Shown: positions 51,316 to 59,936 of the stretch, in pieces
Layout: the number at the start of each line of letters is the position of its first letter
Position numbering within the stretch: the first letter of the stretch is position 1
Assembly: GCF_004116405.1 (NCBI RefSeq)
Contig: NZ_SDIC01000005.1
Location: forward strand, 62,001 to 126,000
From: Halegenticoccus tardaugens
GTDB taxonomy: Archaea > Halobacteriota > Halobacteria > Halobacteriales > Haloferacaceae
Reading direction: 5' to 3'
DNA length: 64,000 nt
Translations under genes and position numbers: made by a program
Notes under the pieces: model-generated
Told to the model about the DNA's origin: nothing
The model's input: only the letters and a program-made list of their open reading frames with translations
The model's database searches: none

Positions 51316-52507
51316 CGCTCTCGGGCGTCGTCGGTTCGGGTGCGGCGTCCGACGGGTCCGCGGTCGACGGGTGCTCCGGCTTCGAGTCCGACGTCGGTAC
51401 CGGTTCCGGTTCCTTCAGTTTCGGCGGCCAGCCCTCGCCGCGCAGCGCCGCGAGGACGACCTTCGTCGTGTCCCCCTTGTCGGCGAGCAGCAGTCGGCGT
51501 CGGGACTCCCACTCGTCGCCGTCGTCATCGTTGCCACCGTCGCTACCGTCGTCGCCCGCGTCGCCGTCGGAAGTCGAATCACCGTCGAGGATGGCGAGCG
51601 CGCGCTCTAGTGCGTTCCCGTGGCGGTAGGCCCCCTGGAAGTTGTACAGCAGGCCGTACTTCGCCTCGATCTCGTCGGTGTATCCCATCCGGAGGGAGTT
51701 CACGTACAGCGCCGGCGTGCCGAGGACGGCGCTCTCGACGGCCATCGTCGCCCCCTCGCCGACGAACAGGTCGGCGAAGGCGAGCACGTCGTGGATGCGA
51801 TGCGGTTCGACCGTGACGCGCCGGTCCTCCAGATCGTCCGGGAGCGGAGCCTCGGAGGTGATGAGCACCCGCGCGCCCGTCGCTTCCAGCCGCTCAACCA
51901 CGTCGCTGATGTCGTCGAACCCGCCCTGCCCGACGTCATGGGACGCTTCCCACGAGACTAGCCGGAGCACGACGAACCGCTCGTCGGGGTCGATGCCGCG
52001 GTCCGTCAGGGCGGACGGATCCGGTTCGAACCGGTTCGGGTGGAGGTACGCGAGCTCGTGGTAGCCGGGGTACCGAACCTGCTTCGGACCGACGTCGTCG
52101 GCGTAACACTCCGGCGTCCACACCTCGTCCGCGAAGGGGAACGTGATCCGATTCGCCGGGGCGTGCTCTGTGTCGGTGAAGACGACGCTGCGCGCACCGA
52201 CCAGCGCCGCGACGTGGGCGACCGCCGTCCCGCCGATGGCGGCCACCACGTCCGGTCCGATCCGCCGAGCATGGCGAAGAAGGCGCGCCTCGTACAGGAG
52301 CTGCGAGCGGGCCATCCCGGCAATGCCACCGCCCTGCCCGCCGACGAGCACTTCGTGATCGATATCGTACGCGCGGAGGAGGTCGACCGCGACCTCCTTG
52401 TCGCGGGCGAACACGTGCACGTCGTGACCATCGTCCTCCAGTTCGGCGATCGCGTGTTTGAAGAAGTGGACGTGCGCCGGATGCTGAATCGTGATTACGT
52501 AGTCCAT
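51308..52507 (-). CDS. DUF354-family GT-B-like protein
   Basis: 399-residue protein of the archaeal DUF354 family, related in fold to UDP-GlcNAc 2-epimerase and MurG-like enzymes: MDYVITIQHPAHVHFFKHAI, VAAIGGTAVAHVAALVGARSVVFTDTEHA, DLFVGEGATMAVESAVLGTPALYVNSL. Two acidic low-complexity segments follow: STSDGDAGDDGSDGGNDDDG before the last helix, and a proline/serine-rich tail. The frame upstream of 52507 is rejected because homology begins at MDYVITIQ. In this operon it could be an epimerase or a glycosyltransferase. Confidence 0.8.
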   Translation of the reverse strand: MDYVITIQHPAHVHFFKHAIAELEDDGHDVHVFARDKEVAVDLLRAYDIDHEVLVGGQGGGIAGMARSQLLYEARLLRHARRIGPDVVAAIGGTAVAHVAALVGARSVVFTDTEHAPANRITFPFADEVWTPECYADDVGPKQVRYPGYHELAYLHPNRFEPDPSALTDRGIDPDERFVVLRLVSWEASHDVGQGGFDDISDVVERLEATGARVLITSEAPLPDDLEDRRVTVEPHRIHDVLAFADLFVGEGATMAVESAVLGTPALYVNSLRMGYTDEIEAKYGLLYNFQGAYRHGNALERALAILDGDSTSDGDAGDDGSDGGNDDDGDEWESRRRLLLADKGDTTKVVLAALRGEGWPPKLKEPEPVPTSDSKPEHPSTADPSDAAPEPTTPESDD

Positions 52508-52580
52508 GTTGGGTGTCCCAGTTTCATACGCTCGAAGGGCTTCGAGGGCCGTCCGCTCACGGCGTTTCGAGGTCGTCCGC

Positions 52581-53906
52581 TCACAGTCGCTCGTAGGCGA
52601 AGCCCGCCGAGACGGCCTCGTCTTCATTCAGCGCGCCCAGCACGTCGACCAACACCGGATCGTCGTTCAGCGCCGCCGCCATCATCTCGACGTCGAGGTC
52701 GGCGAACTCGTCGTGCGGCGTCGCCAGTACCACGCCGTCGAAGCCGGACAGCGACAGCTCCGCTTGCACCTCGATACCGAAATACTCGCGCATCGCGTCA
52801 TCGTCCGCGTGGGGGTCGTGGCCGACGACCTCCACGTCGTACTCCGCGAGCGCGTTGACGACACCCTTCACCTCGGAGGTTCGGATGTCGCCGACGTTCG
52901 GCTTGTAGGCGAGCCCGAGCACGAGCAGCCGGGAGTTCCTGAGGACTTTCCCCTGTCGATTGAGCGCCTTCAGCGTCAGCTCCGCGGCGTGCTTGGGCAT
53001 GTACTCATTGATCTCGCGGCTCTGGAGGATGAGCTTCGGCTGGTACCCCGCCCGCTCCGCCCCGTGGGCGAGGTACAGCGGGTCGACGGGGATGCAGTGG
53101 CCGCCGACGAGACCAGGGTGGTACGTGTGGAAGTTCCACTTCGTACCCGCGGCCTCGATGATCTCCTTCGTGTCGAGGTCGAGGCGGTCGCAGATAATCG
53201 ACAGTTCGTTCATCAGCGCGATGTTGATGTCGCGCTGGACGTTCTCCGTCACCTTTGCCGCCTCCGCCGTCTCGATGTTCGGCGCGCGGTAGACGCCGGC
53301 GTCGACGATCGACTCGTACAGCGCCGCAAGGTCCGCGAGCACCTCGTCGTCCGAGCCGCTCACGATCTTCACCACTTCCTGGAGGGTCCTATCCGTTCCC
53401 GGTGCGAGGCGCTCGGGCGAGTAGCCGAGAAACAGGTCCTCGCCGACGGTCAGCCCGGACTCCGCTTCGAGTATCGGGCCCATCACGTCGCGCGTGACGC
53501 CGGGGTAGACCGTTGATTCGAGCACGACCGTCGTGTCCGGCGAGACGTGCTCGCCGACGGTTCGGGCCGCCCCCTCGATGAACGCGAGGTTTGGGTTCTT
53601 CATCTCGTCGACCGGCGTCGGAACCGTGAGGATGACGTAGTCGGCCTCGGCGATCCGTGCCGCGTCGGTCGTGAAGTCGACCCCGCTCTCCGCGACGGCG
53701 TCGTCGCCGAGGTCGCCGGTGGTGTCGGTGCCGCCCGACAGCGTCACGATCTTGTTCTCGTCGATGTCGTAGCCGAGGACCTCGTGGCCCGCGTCGGCGA
53801 ACGCAACGGACAGAGGGAGTCCGACGTACCCCTGACCGACGACGCAGATGTGGGCGGTCTTGGCGCACGTCTCGGACTCGGTTCGCTTCGCGCTCGCTTC
53901 AGACAT
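52581..53906 (-). CDS. Nucleotide-sugar 6-dehydrogenase (UDP-GlcNAc/UDP-ManNAc type)
   Basis: 441-residue UDP-sugar dehydrogenase: NAD-binding CVVGQGYVGLPLSVAFADAG (about residues 21-40), TVPTPVDE, the FLGYSPERLAPG loop, the middle domain KVTENVQRDINIALMNEL, and the catalytic Cys in GLVGGHCIPVDPLYL. The GYSPERLAPG and AAGTKWNFHTYHPG motifs are those of the WbpA/TviB group that oxidises N-acetyl-hexosamine UDP-sugars to uronates. Its start overlaps the stop of the upstream dehydrogenase by eight bases. Substrate within the group is inferred from the GlcNAc3NAcA genes nearby. Confidence 0.88.
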   Translation of the reverse strand: MSEASAKRTESETCAKTAHICVVGQGYVGLPLSVAFADAGHEVLGYDIDENKIVTLSGGTDTTGDLGDDAVAESGVDFTTDAARIAEADYVILTVPTPVDEMKNPNLAFIEGAARTVGEHVSPDTTVVLESTVYPGVTRDVMGPILEAESGLTVGEDLFLGYSPERLAPGTDRTLQEVVKIVSGSDDEVLADLAALYESIVDAGVYRAPNIETAEAAKVTENVQRDINIALMNELSIICDRLDLDTKEIIEAAGTKWNFHTYHPGLVGGHCIPVDPLYLAHGAERAGYQPKLILQSREINEYMPKHAAELTLKALNRQGKVLRNSRLLVLGLAYKPNVGDIRTSEVKGVVNALAEYDVEVVGHDPHADDDAMREYFGIEVQAELSLSGFDGVVLATPHDEFADLDVEMMAAALNDDPVLVDVLGALNEDEAVSAGFAYERL

Positions 53907-55293
53907 TGATGCCGATCCCCCTGTAGTGAATCGCGTCGTGGTCGCGGAGCGCCCGGAGTGCCTGCCGACCGTCGACGACGACGAGCTTTCGATCCCCATT
54001 GGGAGCGAACGCGGGAAGATCGAGGTCGGTGAACGCCTCCTGCGGCGTCACGAGCACTACCGCGTCGTACGCGTCGTCCAGCTCGTCCAGCTCGGCGAGC
54101 GTCGCACCCGCCTCCTCGAACGGCTCTCGGTGCGTGTTCACCGGATCGACAGCCGTCACGCGGACGCCCTCGTCTGTCAGTCGTTCGATGAGTGGCAACG
54201 AGGGGGTCGCTCGGATCTCGTCGACGCCGGGGCGGTACGTCAGGCCCAGCACCAGCACGTCCGCGTCGGCGGGATCGACGCCTTCGGCCCGGAGGCCGTC
54301 GAGCGCGTGCTCGGCCGTGTAGACGGGCATCTCGTCGTTCGTCGCCCGAGCGGCGGCCATCACGGGCGTCTCGGTCTCGAACGCCTTCATGACGAACTGC
54401 GGGTAGTAGGGGATGCAATGGCCACCGACGCCCGCGCCGGGCGTGTGGATGTTACAGAACGGCTGGGTGTTCGCCGCGTCGATCGCCTCGGTCACATCGA
54501 TTCCCATCTCAGCGGCGTGTTTCGCGAGTTCATTCGCGAGGCCGATGTTCACGTCGCGGTAGATCCCCTCGAACACCTTCACCGCCTCCGCGGTCGTCGC
54601 GTCCGACACCGCCAGGATCTCGTTGTCGTTGATCTGCTCGTAGACGAGTGCCGCAACGCGCGTGCTCTCCGCGTCTGCGCCGCCGACGATCTTCGGGTAC
54701 GCGCCGCGGATGTCCTCCAGCGCGCGGCCACTCGACGTTCGCTCCGGACAGAACGCCAGCCCGAACTCGCCGAGTTCGAGGCCGGATTCGCGCTCCAGGA
54801 GGGGGAGCAAGCGGTCGACGCAGCTACGCGGCGGGAGCGTCGACTCCGCGACGACCATGTCGCCCGGGGCGAGCCCGGCCGCGACGTCCCGCATGACCGA
54901 CTCGATCACGGAGAGGTCGGGCGCGCCGTCGGCGTCGACGAGTGTCGGGACGATGCCGACGTGGATCCGCGCCTCGCGCGCAGCCGCGACGGTGTCCGCC
55001 GTCGCCCGGAGGGCGTCCGCCGAGACGAGGTCGCGGACCAGCTCGTTGAGGCCGGGTTCGCCCGCGATGTGGCTCCGCCCGGCGTTGATCGACTTGACAA
55101 CCGACTCGTCGACGTCCGCGCCGACGACGTTGCGGGTCGCGTCGGCGTACACCGCCGCGAGCGGGAGTCCCATCTTGCCGAGTCCGTAGACGGCGACCGG
55201 GACCTCCCCGCTCGTGAGCGCGTCTCGTTGTTCGTCGGTCGATGCGTCGCTGCCGTATAGTGCCGTGGTTTCGTGTATCCGTGCGCTGCTCAT
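53899..55293 (-). CDS. Second nucleotide-sugar dehydrogenase (UDP-glucose/GDP-mannose DH family)
   Basis: 464-residue paralogue: VAVYGLGKMGLPLAAVYAD, VGIVPTLVDADGAPDLS, GLAFCPERTSSGRALEDI, EAVKVFEGIYRDVNIGLANEL, GAGVGGHCIPYYPQFV (catalytic Cys). It diverges from the neighbour in the substrate loop (FCPERTSSG in place of YSPERLAPG) and after the Cys (YYPQFVM in place of VDPLYLA), so it should act on a different sugar, for example UDP-ManNAc. The adjacent stop and start overlap shows co-translation with the other dehydrogenase. The first 25 residues are a variable extension. Confidence 0.85.
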   Translation of the reverse strand: MSSARIHETTALYGSDASTDEQRDALTSGEVPVAVYGLGKMGLPLAAVYADATRNVVGADVDESVVKSINAGRSHIAGEPGLNELVRDLVSADALRATADTVAAAREARIHVGIVPTLVDADGAPDLSVIESVMRDVAAGLAPGDMVVAESTLPPRSCVDRLLPLLERESGLELGEFGLAFCPERTSSGRALEDIRGAYPKIVGGADAESTRVAALVYEQINDNEILAVSDATTAEAVKVFEGIYRDVNIGLANELAKHAAEMGIDVTEAIDAANTQPFCNIHTPGAGVGGHCIPYYPQFVMKAFETETPVMAAARATNDEMPVYTAEHALDGLRAEGVDPADADVLVLGLTYRPGVDEIRATPSLPLIERLTDEGVRVTAVDPVNTHREPFEEAGATLAELDELDDAYDAVVLVTPQEAFTDLDLPAFAPNGDRKLVVVDGRQALRALRDHDAIHYRGIGINV

Positions 55294-55304
55294 CTAATCA
55301 CCGA

Positions 55305-55343
55305 GGTGGAAGCCCCGTCGTTAACGGCGGGCGAGGACGTCAC
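55305..55343 (+). repeat. Solo IS-end-like stem-loop at the acetyltransferase stop codon
   Basis: GTGGAAG, then CCCGTCGTTAACGGCGGG (seven pairs with a T-G wobble), then CGAGGACGTCACG. The tail equals that at 2911-2921. On the reverse strand TGACGTCCTCGCC supplies the TGA of the acetyltransferase. Confidence 0.55.
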
Positions 55344-55924
55344 GCGAGTGTGTTCTCCGTGGCGAGTTCGTCCGGGAGCGGTTCGTGTGTCGCCGGCGCG
55401 CCGACCGCGAGCGTCTCCGGCGGGACGTCCTTCGTCACGATCGCGCCGGCGGCGACGAACGCCCCCTCGCCGATCGTGACGCCCGGGAGGATCGTCGCGT
55501 TCGCCCCGACGGAGACGCCGTCTTCGATCGTCGGCCCCTGCATCTCGACGTCACGTCGGACCGGGAAGGGGTCGTTCGTCAGCGTCGCCTTCGGTCCGAG
55601 GAAGACGTTGCTCCCGATCGTCGTATGCGTCGGGACGTACACGCCGGTCTGCATGCTGACGTGCGAGCCGACGGTCGTCGTCCCGTCGATGACGGCGTCG
55701 GTCCCCACGACGACGTTGTCGCCGATCGTCGTATCCTCCCGGACCAGTGCGTTGTGCCCGGTGGTGAAGTCGTCGCCGATCTGGACGCCGGCATAGACGA
55801 TCGTTCCCTGCCGGATCCGCGCCCTGTCGCCCAGCTCGGTCGGCGGGGCGTCCTCCCGATGACGGTAGCCCACCGTCGCGCCGTCATCTATTTCGCAGTC
55901 GGTTCCGGCGTGGTACCGACCCAT
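55340..55924 (-). CDS. Left-handed beta-helix acetyltransferase (WbpD/WlbB-like)
   Basis: 194-residue hexapeptide-repeat protein ([40 protein letters not shown], and the extended [20 protein letters not shown] loop, then [20 protein letters not shown]). The [14 protein letters not shown] loop is typical of the UDP-2-acetamido-3-amino-glucuronate N-acetyltransferases WbpD/WlbB, which finish UDP-GlcNAc(3NAc)A. Trimeric, acetyl-CoA dependent. Its ATG is three bases after the stop of the small membrane protein. The partner oxidase and aminotransferase are at 58923 and 59929. Confidence 0.85.
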   Translation of the reverse strand: MGRYHAGTDCEIDDGATVGYRHREDAPPTELGDRARIRQGTIVYAGVQIGDDFTTGHNALVREDTTIGDNVVVGTDAVIDGTTTVGSHVSMQTGVYVPTHTTIGSNVFLGPKATLTNDPFPVRRDVEMQGPTIEDGVSVGANATILPGVTIGEGAFVAAGAIVTKDVPPETLAVGAPATHEPLPDELATENTLA

Positions 55925-55927
55925 GCG

Positions 55928-56095
55928 CTACGCCTCCACGCGCCCTGTTGTCCTCGCATCCGCGTCGCCTTCCGAACCGTCTTCGGCGTCGGTTTCGGTG
56001 ACCGAATCGCCTCTTCGACTGACGGCGAAGCCGATCGCCATCAGACCGAGGGTGAGAAGACAGACCGCGACGAGGAGTTTGGTTTTCCCGTTCAT
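55928..56095 (-). CDS. Small single-pass membrane protein
   Basis: 55 residues: MNGKTKLLVAVCLLTLGLMA, IGFAVSRRGDSVTETDAEDG, SEGDADARTTGRVEA. One N-terminal hydrophobic helix (about 6-25), then a basic stop-transfer RR and an acidic hydrophilic tail, so probably membrane-anchored with the tail inside the cell. It begins the reverse-strand glycan operon, three bases before the acetyltransferase, behind a TATA-like CTATAATAAA about 60 bases upstream. No family recognised. Confidence 0.65.
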   Translation of the reverse strand: MNGKTKLLVAVCLLTLGLMAIGFAVSRRGDSVTETDAEDGSEGDADARTTGRVEA

Positions 56096-56245
56096 GGATG
56101 AATCACTGCGGGTATCCGCGGTTTCAGGCTGAACGCTGTGCAGGAGGAGGCTTTATTATAGGCGGGATAAACGCCGTTTTAGGCGACTATTAGGGTTCTT
56201 GCGGTAGTTCCTTCGGCCGATTCGCGAGCCGCGGCCAGGGCGATT

Positions 56246-56436
56246 TCAGTCTGCGGCGTCGACCGACGCGGTTCCAGCCGTTGCACCGATAACGACGTCT
56301 CCGTCGTCCACCGCGCTCCCCTCGTTCGCCAGCTCGCCCGAGAGGTGGCCGGCTTTCCGCATGACGGCCGCGTCCGCGGGATGAATGGGTTTCGAAGCGA
56401 GAACACGTTCGACTTTCTCCCGTTCCGCTTCGGGTG
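56246..56436 (-). pseudogene. PIN-domain (VapC-type) fragment 1
   Basis: About 50 residues align with the middle of a PIN domain: EAEREKVERVLASKPIHPAD, AAVMRKAGHLSGELANEGSA, VDDGDVVIGATA (the last Asp of the active site). The frame then reads GTASVDAAD and stops, without the normal C-terminus, and the N-terminus is cut at the junction with fragment 2. Confidence 0.7.
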
Positions 56437-56810
56437 GAGGTGTTGCTCGCGTACCTGCTCGACGAACCCAGGGTCGACGTCGCCGAGTCGTGGTTCACAC
56501 GGATCGACCGCAGGTACGTGAGCTACGTGACCCTCACGGAGGTAACGTACGTCGGGTACAGACACGCCCGAGTGACGACCGTAGACGACTTCGTCCGACG
56601 GCTCCGGGAGTACGGGATACGGCCGGTCGACTGCGCCGAGGTGTGGCACGACACCGCGTTTTTCAAAGGTGAGTACTCCGTCACATTGGGGACGCGTTCG
56701 CCCTGGCAACCGCGCTCGAAACGCAGGCGGCGCTTCTTGTCGGGGCGGACGACGATTTCGAAGGGATAGAATACATTCGAACCGTGCGGATTCGAACCGA
56801 TCTAGCGTGA
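56434..56810 (+). pseudogene. PIN-domain (VapC-type) remnant 2, truncated and frameshifted
   Basis: Begins VEVLLAYLLDEPRVDVAESW without the first catalytic Asp, continues YVSYVTLTEVTYVGYRHARV, DDFVRRLREYGIRPVDCAEV and HDTAFFKGEYSVTLG; then a missing base in the G-run at 56686-56692 shifts the frame, and homology resumes as AFALATALETQAALLVGADD, DFEGIEYIRTVRIRTDLA to the TGA at 56810. VapC toxins are RNases in toxin-antitoxin pairs; no antitoxin gene remains. Confidence 0.75.
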
Positions 56811-57001
56811 TTCTATCTGCCGCCAGCGCCCACGCCGACTTCAACGCGGCGTAGCCGCTGTTTCGCCGGTACGCCGCGCTCTCGTTCGTGGACGCGAAGA
56901 TCGCTGCGTCCGCGCGCCGGGAGAGCATCGAGTCCCTCCACTCGTTCGACGCCGTGGAGGGACTCGACTGCCTCAACGCGGTCGACGATCCGTTCAGGTG
57001 A
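56805..57001 (+). pseudogene. PIN-domain (VapC-type) remnant 3
   Basis: VILSAASAHADFNAA, then an in-frame TAG, then LFRRYAALSFVDAKIAASAR, RESIESLHSFDAVEGLDCLN, AVDDPFR and stop. LSFVDAxIAA and SFDxxFDAVEG are the C-terminal hallmarks of haloarchaeal VapC proteins; here the second is shortened. It overlaps the end of the reverse-strand lipoprotein gene by a few bases. Confidence 0.7.
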
Positions 57002-58678
57002 TCTTGCCCACGAAACGTCGGAGTCCCTCCGCGTCAAGCACCCCATCGAACAGCCAGTAGCCGTAGATCTCGCCGGGCCAGCGGCGTCCCCCCACCATCG
57101 CGTCGCCGAGGACGGCGTACCCGGCGGTGATGCCGGGACCGTTGATCCCCGACGCGGATCCGAGGTCGGTCCCGTCCGCGTACGCCCGGTACTCGTCACC
57201 GCCGCGGACGAGCGCGAGCCACGTCGTCCGTGATGGATTCCCACCCTCGGTCGTCTCTTTCCGCGGTCCGTCGCTCACCGTCACCCGCCACGACGAGCCG
57301 GCGGCCTCGACGACGAGGCCGCGGTCGCTCGCGAGCTTCCCGTAGTCGAGCGCGGTCGCCTCGGGTGCGCCGTCTGCCGAGACCGCGAGGAGGAGAGAGA
57401 ACGTGTCCGCGCGGAACAGGTCGGCGAAGTCATGCGGCATGACGATTCGGTCCCCGTCGGAGGGAAACGCCCGCCCCACCCCGAACGTCGTCGAGTCGAC
57501 CATTCGGGTGCCGCGAGCCATCGCGTGTCGTCCGTTCCCGGAGCGGTCGTACACCGTCCCCCCGGCAACGTGGTCGAAGTCGTACCACACGGCGACGCCG
57601 TGCATTCGAACGAGCGCCTCAGACGCTAGTTTCGGAGACGTCGCCGGCGCGTCGAAGATGCCGATGGCGTACTCGCCGGACGCGCGCGTCCCGTCGACCG
57701 CGCAGCGCCACCCCTCTTCGGGCCCGAGGTACCACGGATCGAACGTATGCATCGAGGTCTCGTTCCACCCGGTGCCGAACTCGGCGGCGACGGGCGACGC
57801 CGGAAGCTCCTCGTCGGCGTACGTCTCTGGCGTGAGTTCGGTCACCCGGTAGGCGCGGACCTTGTCGCCGTACTGGTCGCGGAGGTCCTGAAAGAAAACG
57901 AAGACCCCGTCGTCGGTGACGATCGGAGGACCGCCCTGTCGGGCCGCGGTGATCCGATCGGCGACGACGGGATTCTCCGCGTGCGGCGTCCAGTCGGTCG
58001 CCTCCAGTTCGTCGCTGTAGTACACCATCACCTCGTCGTTGCCGCGGTCAGTCACGAGCCACCAGCGCCCCTCGTAGCGGAAGAACGCGGGGTCGTGCGA
58101 GTAGTAATCGACCTCGATCGCGTTGCCGACGTGCTCCCATGCCGCCGGGACGTCGGTCGCCTTCCACAGTTCGACCCGCCGCCCCGTCGGCGGGCACATG
58201 TAGTACTCGCCCTCCCACCTCCAGACCAGCGGGAACGACGTGTGGTGGTTTTTTGCAGGACGATTCCCTCGTACGTCCAGTCGAGTCCGTCGTCGCTCGT
58301 CGCGTGGCCGATCGCCGCGTCGGGATCCCGATCCTCGTTGACGATCTCGAAGAACATGTGCCACTCGTCCCCCTCGACGAACATGAACGGGTCTGCGACA
58401 TAGTCGACGTCACCGAAGTCCGTCACGTCGGAAGCGATGAGGACGGCCTCGACGGCGTCCGGGGCGGGCCCCGCCGCAAACGGCCCCGCTTCGAATTCGC
58501 CGTCCGCGTAGGGGTACGTCGGAATCGTCGCTCCCGTGTGCTCGAACGCCCGATCCGACGTCTTCGGTCCCGGCGTCGACGAGTTCACTGGCGCGTCCTC
58601 CCGCGAAATCGGTCCCATCGAACACCCGGCCATCGTCGTCAGCAGGCCGCAGAGGAGGGCCCGTCGGTTACACAGCAT
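56994..58678 (-). pseudogene. Secreted GH43/GH32-like beta-propeller lipoprotein with LamG domain, frameshifted
   Basis: The N-terminal part (MLCNRRALLCGLLTTMAGCS, lipobox Cys near residue 19; VADPFMFVEGDEWHMFFEIV; AIGHATSDDGLDWTYEGIVL) is in one frame; homology continues in the next from NHHTSFPLVWRWEGEYYMCP, HDPAFFRYEGRWWLVTD to a LamG/concanavalin-like end (GVAVWYDFDHVAGGTVYDRS, SGNGRHAMARGTRMVD). The switch lies in a six-A run (58249-58254) where seven would restore one frame of about 562 codons. It should trim or bind surface polysaccharide. A real mutation, phase variation or an assembly error are all possible. Confidence 0.8.
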
Positions 58679-58922
58679 ACGAAACGCATCAATGAACTGA
58701 GTGTTGGCTAATCATGAATTACCGAACAGAAGATAGTATCTAACTTCGTGTTAGACCCCGATTACCGCGCTCTAAAGCCACCTTTCGTCAGTATTGGTTT
58801 TAAAAATATCTGAGATGATATAATTGGGGTCGGGAGTAGAGGACGCAGAACGGAAGCCCTCGGAGCGAGGGAGCGATCGCGGTTTCGGGTGATCGTTCGG
58901 GAGCGGCGGCGAGAGCGCGACG

Positions 58923-59936
58923 TCAATCGTGGGAAGACGCCGATTCCGGGGAGACCTTCCGACGACAGTCAGCCACATCGTCGGCTGAGAGGACGAGTTC
59001 GTCGAGCCGCCGCGTCATCTCAAGCGCCCGGAGACCGTCCTCGCCGGACACGACGGGGTCCGAGCCGGTTCGAATCGCCTCAACGAACGAGGCAAGCTCT
59101 TTTTTCAACGGTTCACCGCGGTCGACCATCAGCTGTTCGACGACGCTCTCGTGGCGGTAGCGGACGTCGCCGTTGTCCTTGACGTACTCAGGCACCGACT
59201 GGCGGTGGATCTCGATGGTCTGGCCGATGTAGTCTACCTTTACGCGGGAGTCGGCCGCCGAGATCGTGAGCTTCCGAACCTTCTCTTGAGTCACCCGACT
59301 GGCCGTGAGTTCGGCGACCACGCCCGAGCCGAACCGGAGGTTCGCGGCGGCGTAGCTGCCGCCGCGTGCACCGACGGCGCTGACGTCCGTTACCTCGTCG
59401 CCGACGATGGCGAGCACGATGTCGACGTCGTGGATCATAAGATCCATGACGGCCGTGTCGTCGATCTCGCGCTCCAGCGGCGGGCCGAGTCGCTCGGCCG
59501 TGATCGCGATGATGTCGAGGTCGTCGACGAGCTCCATGAGCGTCACCACAGCCGGGTTGAAACGCTCGACGTGACCGACCTGGAGGGTCACGTCGCGTTC
59601 GTTCGCGAACTCGATGAGCGTTTGGCCGTCCTTGGGGTCCTCAACGAACGGCTTCTCGACGAGCACGTGCACGCCCGCGTCGATGCACTCGCGCGCCGCG
59701 TCGTAGTGGTACTGGGTGGGAACGGCGATCGACACGAGATCGATCCGATCGAGCAGGTCGTCGAGCTCGTACGCCTCCGTGCCGTACTCGGTGGCTATCT
59801 CTTCGGCTCGCGCCGGGTCGGCGTCGTAGACGCCTTCGAGCGCCACGCCGGGGAGGTCCCGATAGACCCGGACGTGGTTCTGGCCCATGCTGCCGACGCC
59901 GATGACGCCTGCGCGGAGGGGTTCGCACTCAGACAC
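58923..59936 (-). CDS. Gfo/Idh/MocA oxidoreductase, probable UDP-GlcNAcA 3-dehydrogenase (WlbA/WbpB-like)
   Basis: 337 residues from a GTG start (VSECEPLRAGVIGVGSMGQN). NAD motif GVIGVGSMG, catalytic-region VEKPFVEDP with its Lys, HVERFNPAVVTLMEL and DTAVMDLMIHDVDIVLAIVG (the DLxxHDxD motif of sugar-nucleotide oxidases). It overlaps the aminotransferase stop by eight bases. Together the two would oxidise C3 of UDP-GlcNAcA and aminate it. The frame is open to 59987, but the family start is at the GTG. Confidence 0.82.
   Translation of the reverse strand: MSECEPLRAGVIGVGSMGQNHVRVYRDLPGVALEGVYDADPARAEEIATEYGTEAYELDDLLDRIDLVSIAVPTQYHYDAARECIDAGVHVLVEKPFVEDPKDGQTLIEFANERDVTLQVGHVERFNPAVVTLMELVDDLDIIAITAERLGPPLEREIDDTAVMDLMIHDVDIVLAIVGDEVTDVSAVGARGGSYAAANLRFGSGVVAELTASRVTQEKVRKLTISAADSRVKVDYIGQTIEIHRQSVPEYVKDNGDVRYRHESVVEQLMVDRGEPLKKELASFVEAIRTGSDPVVSGEDGLRALEMTRRLDELVLSADDVADCRRKVSPESASSHD

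Noticed and set aside
53848-55260. A 470-codon forward-strand open frame
   Set aside because: Antisense to the second nucleotide-sugar dehydrogenase, which has complete family motifs.
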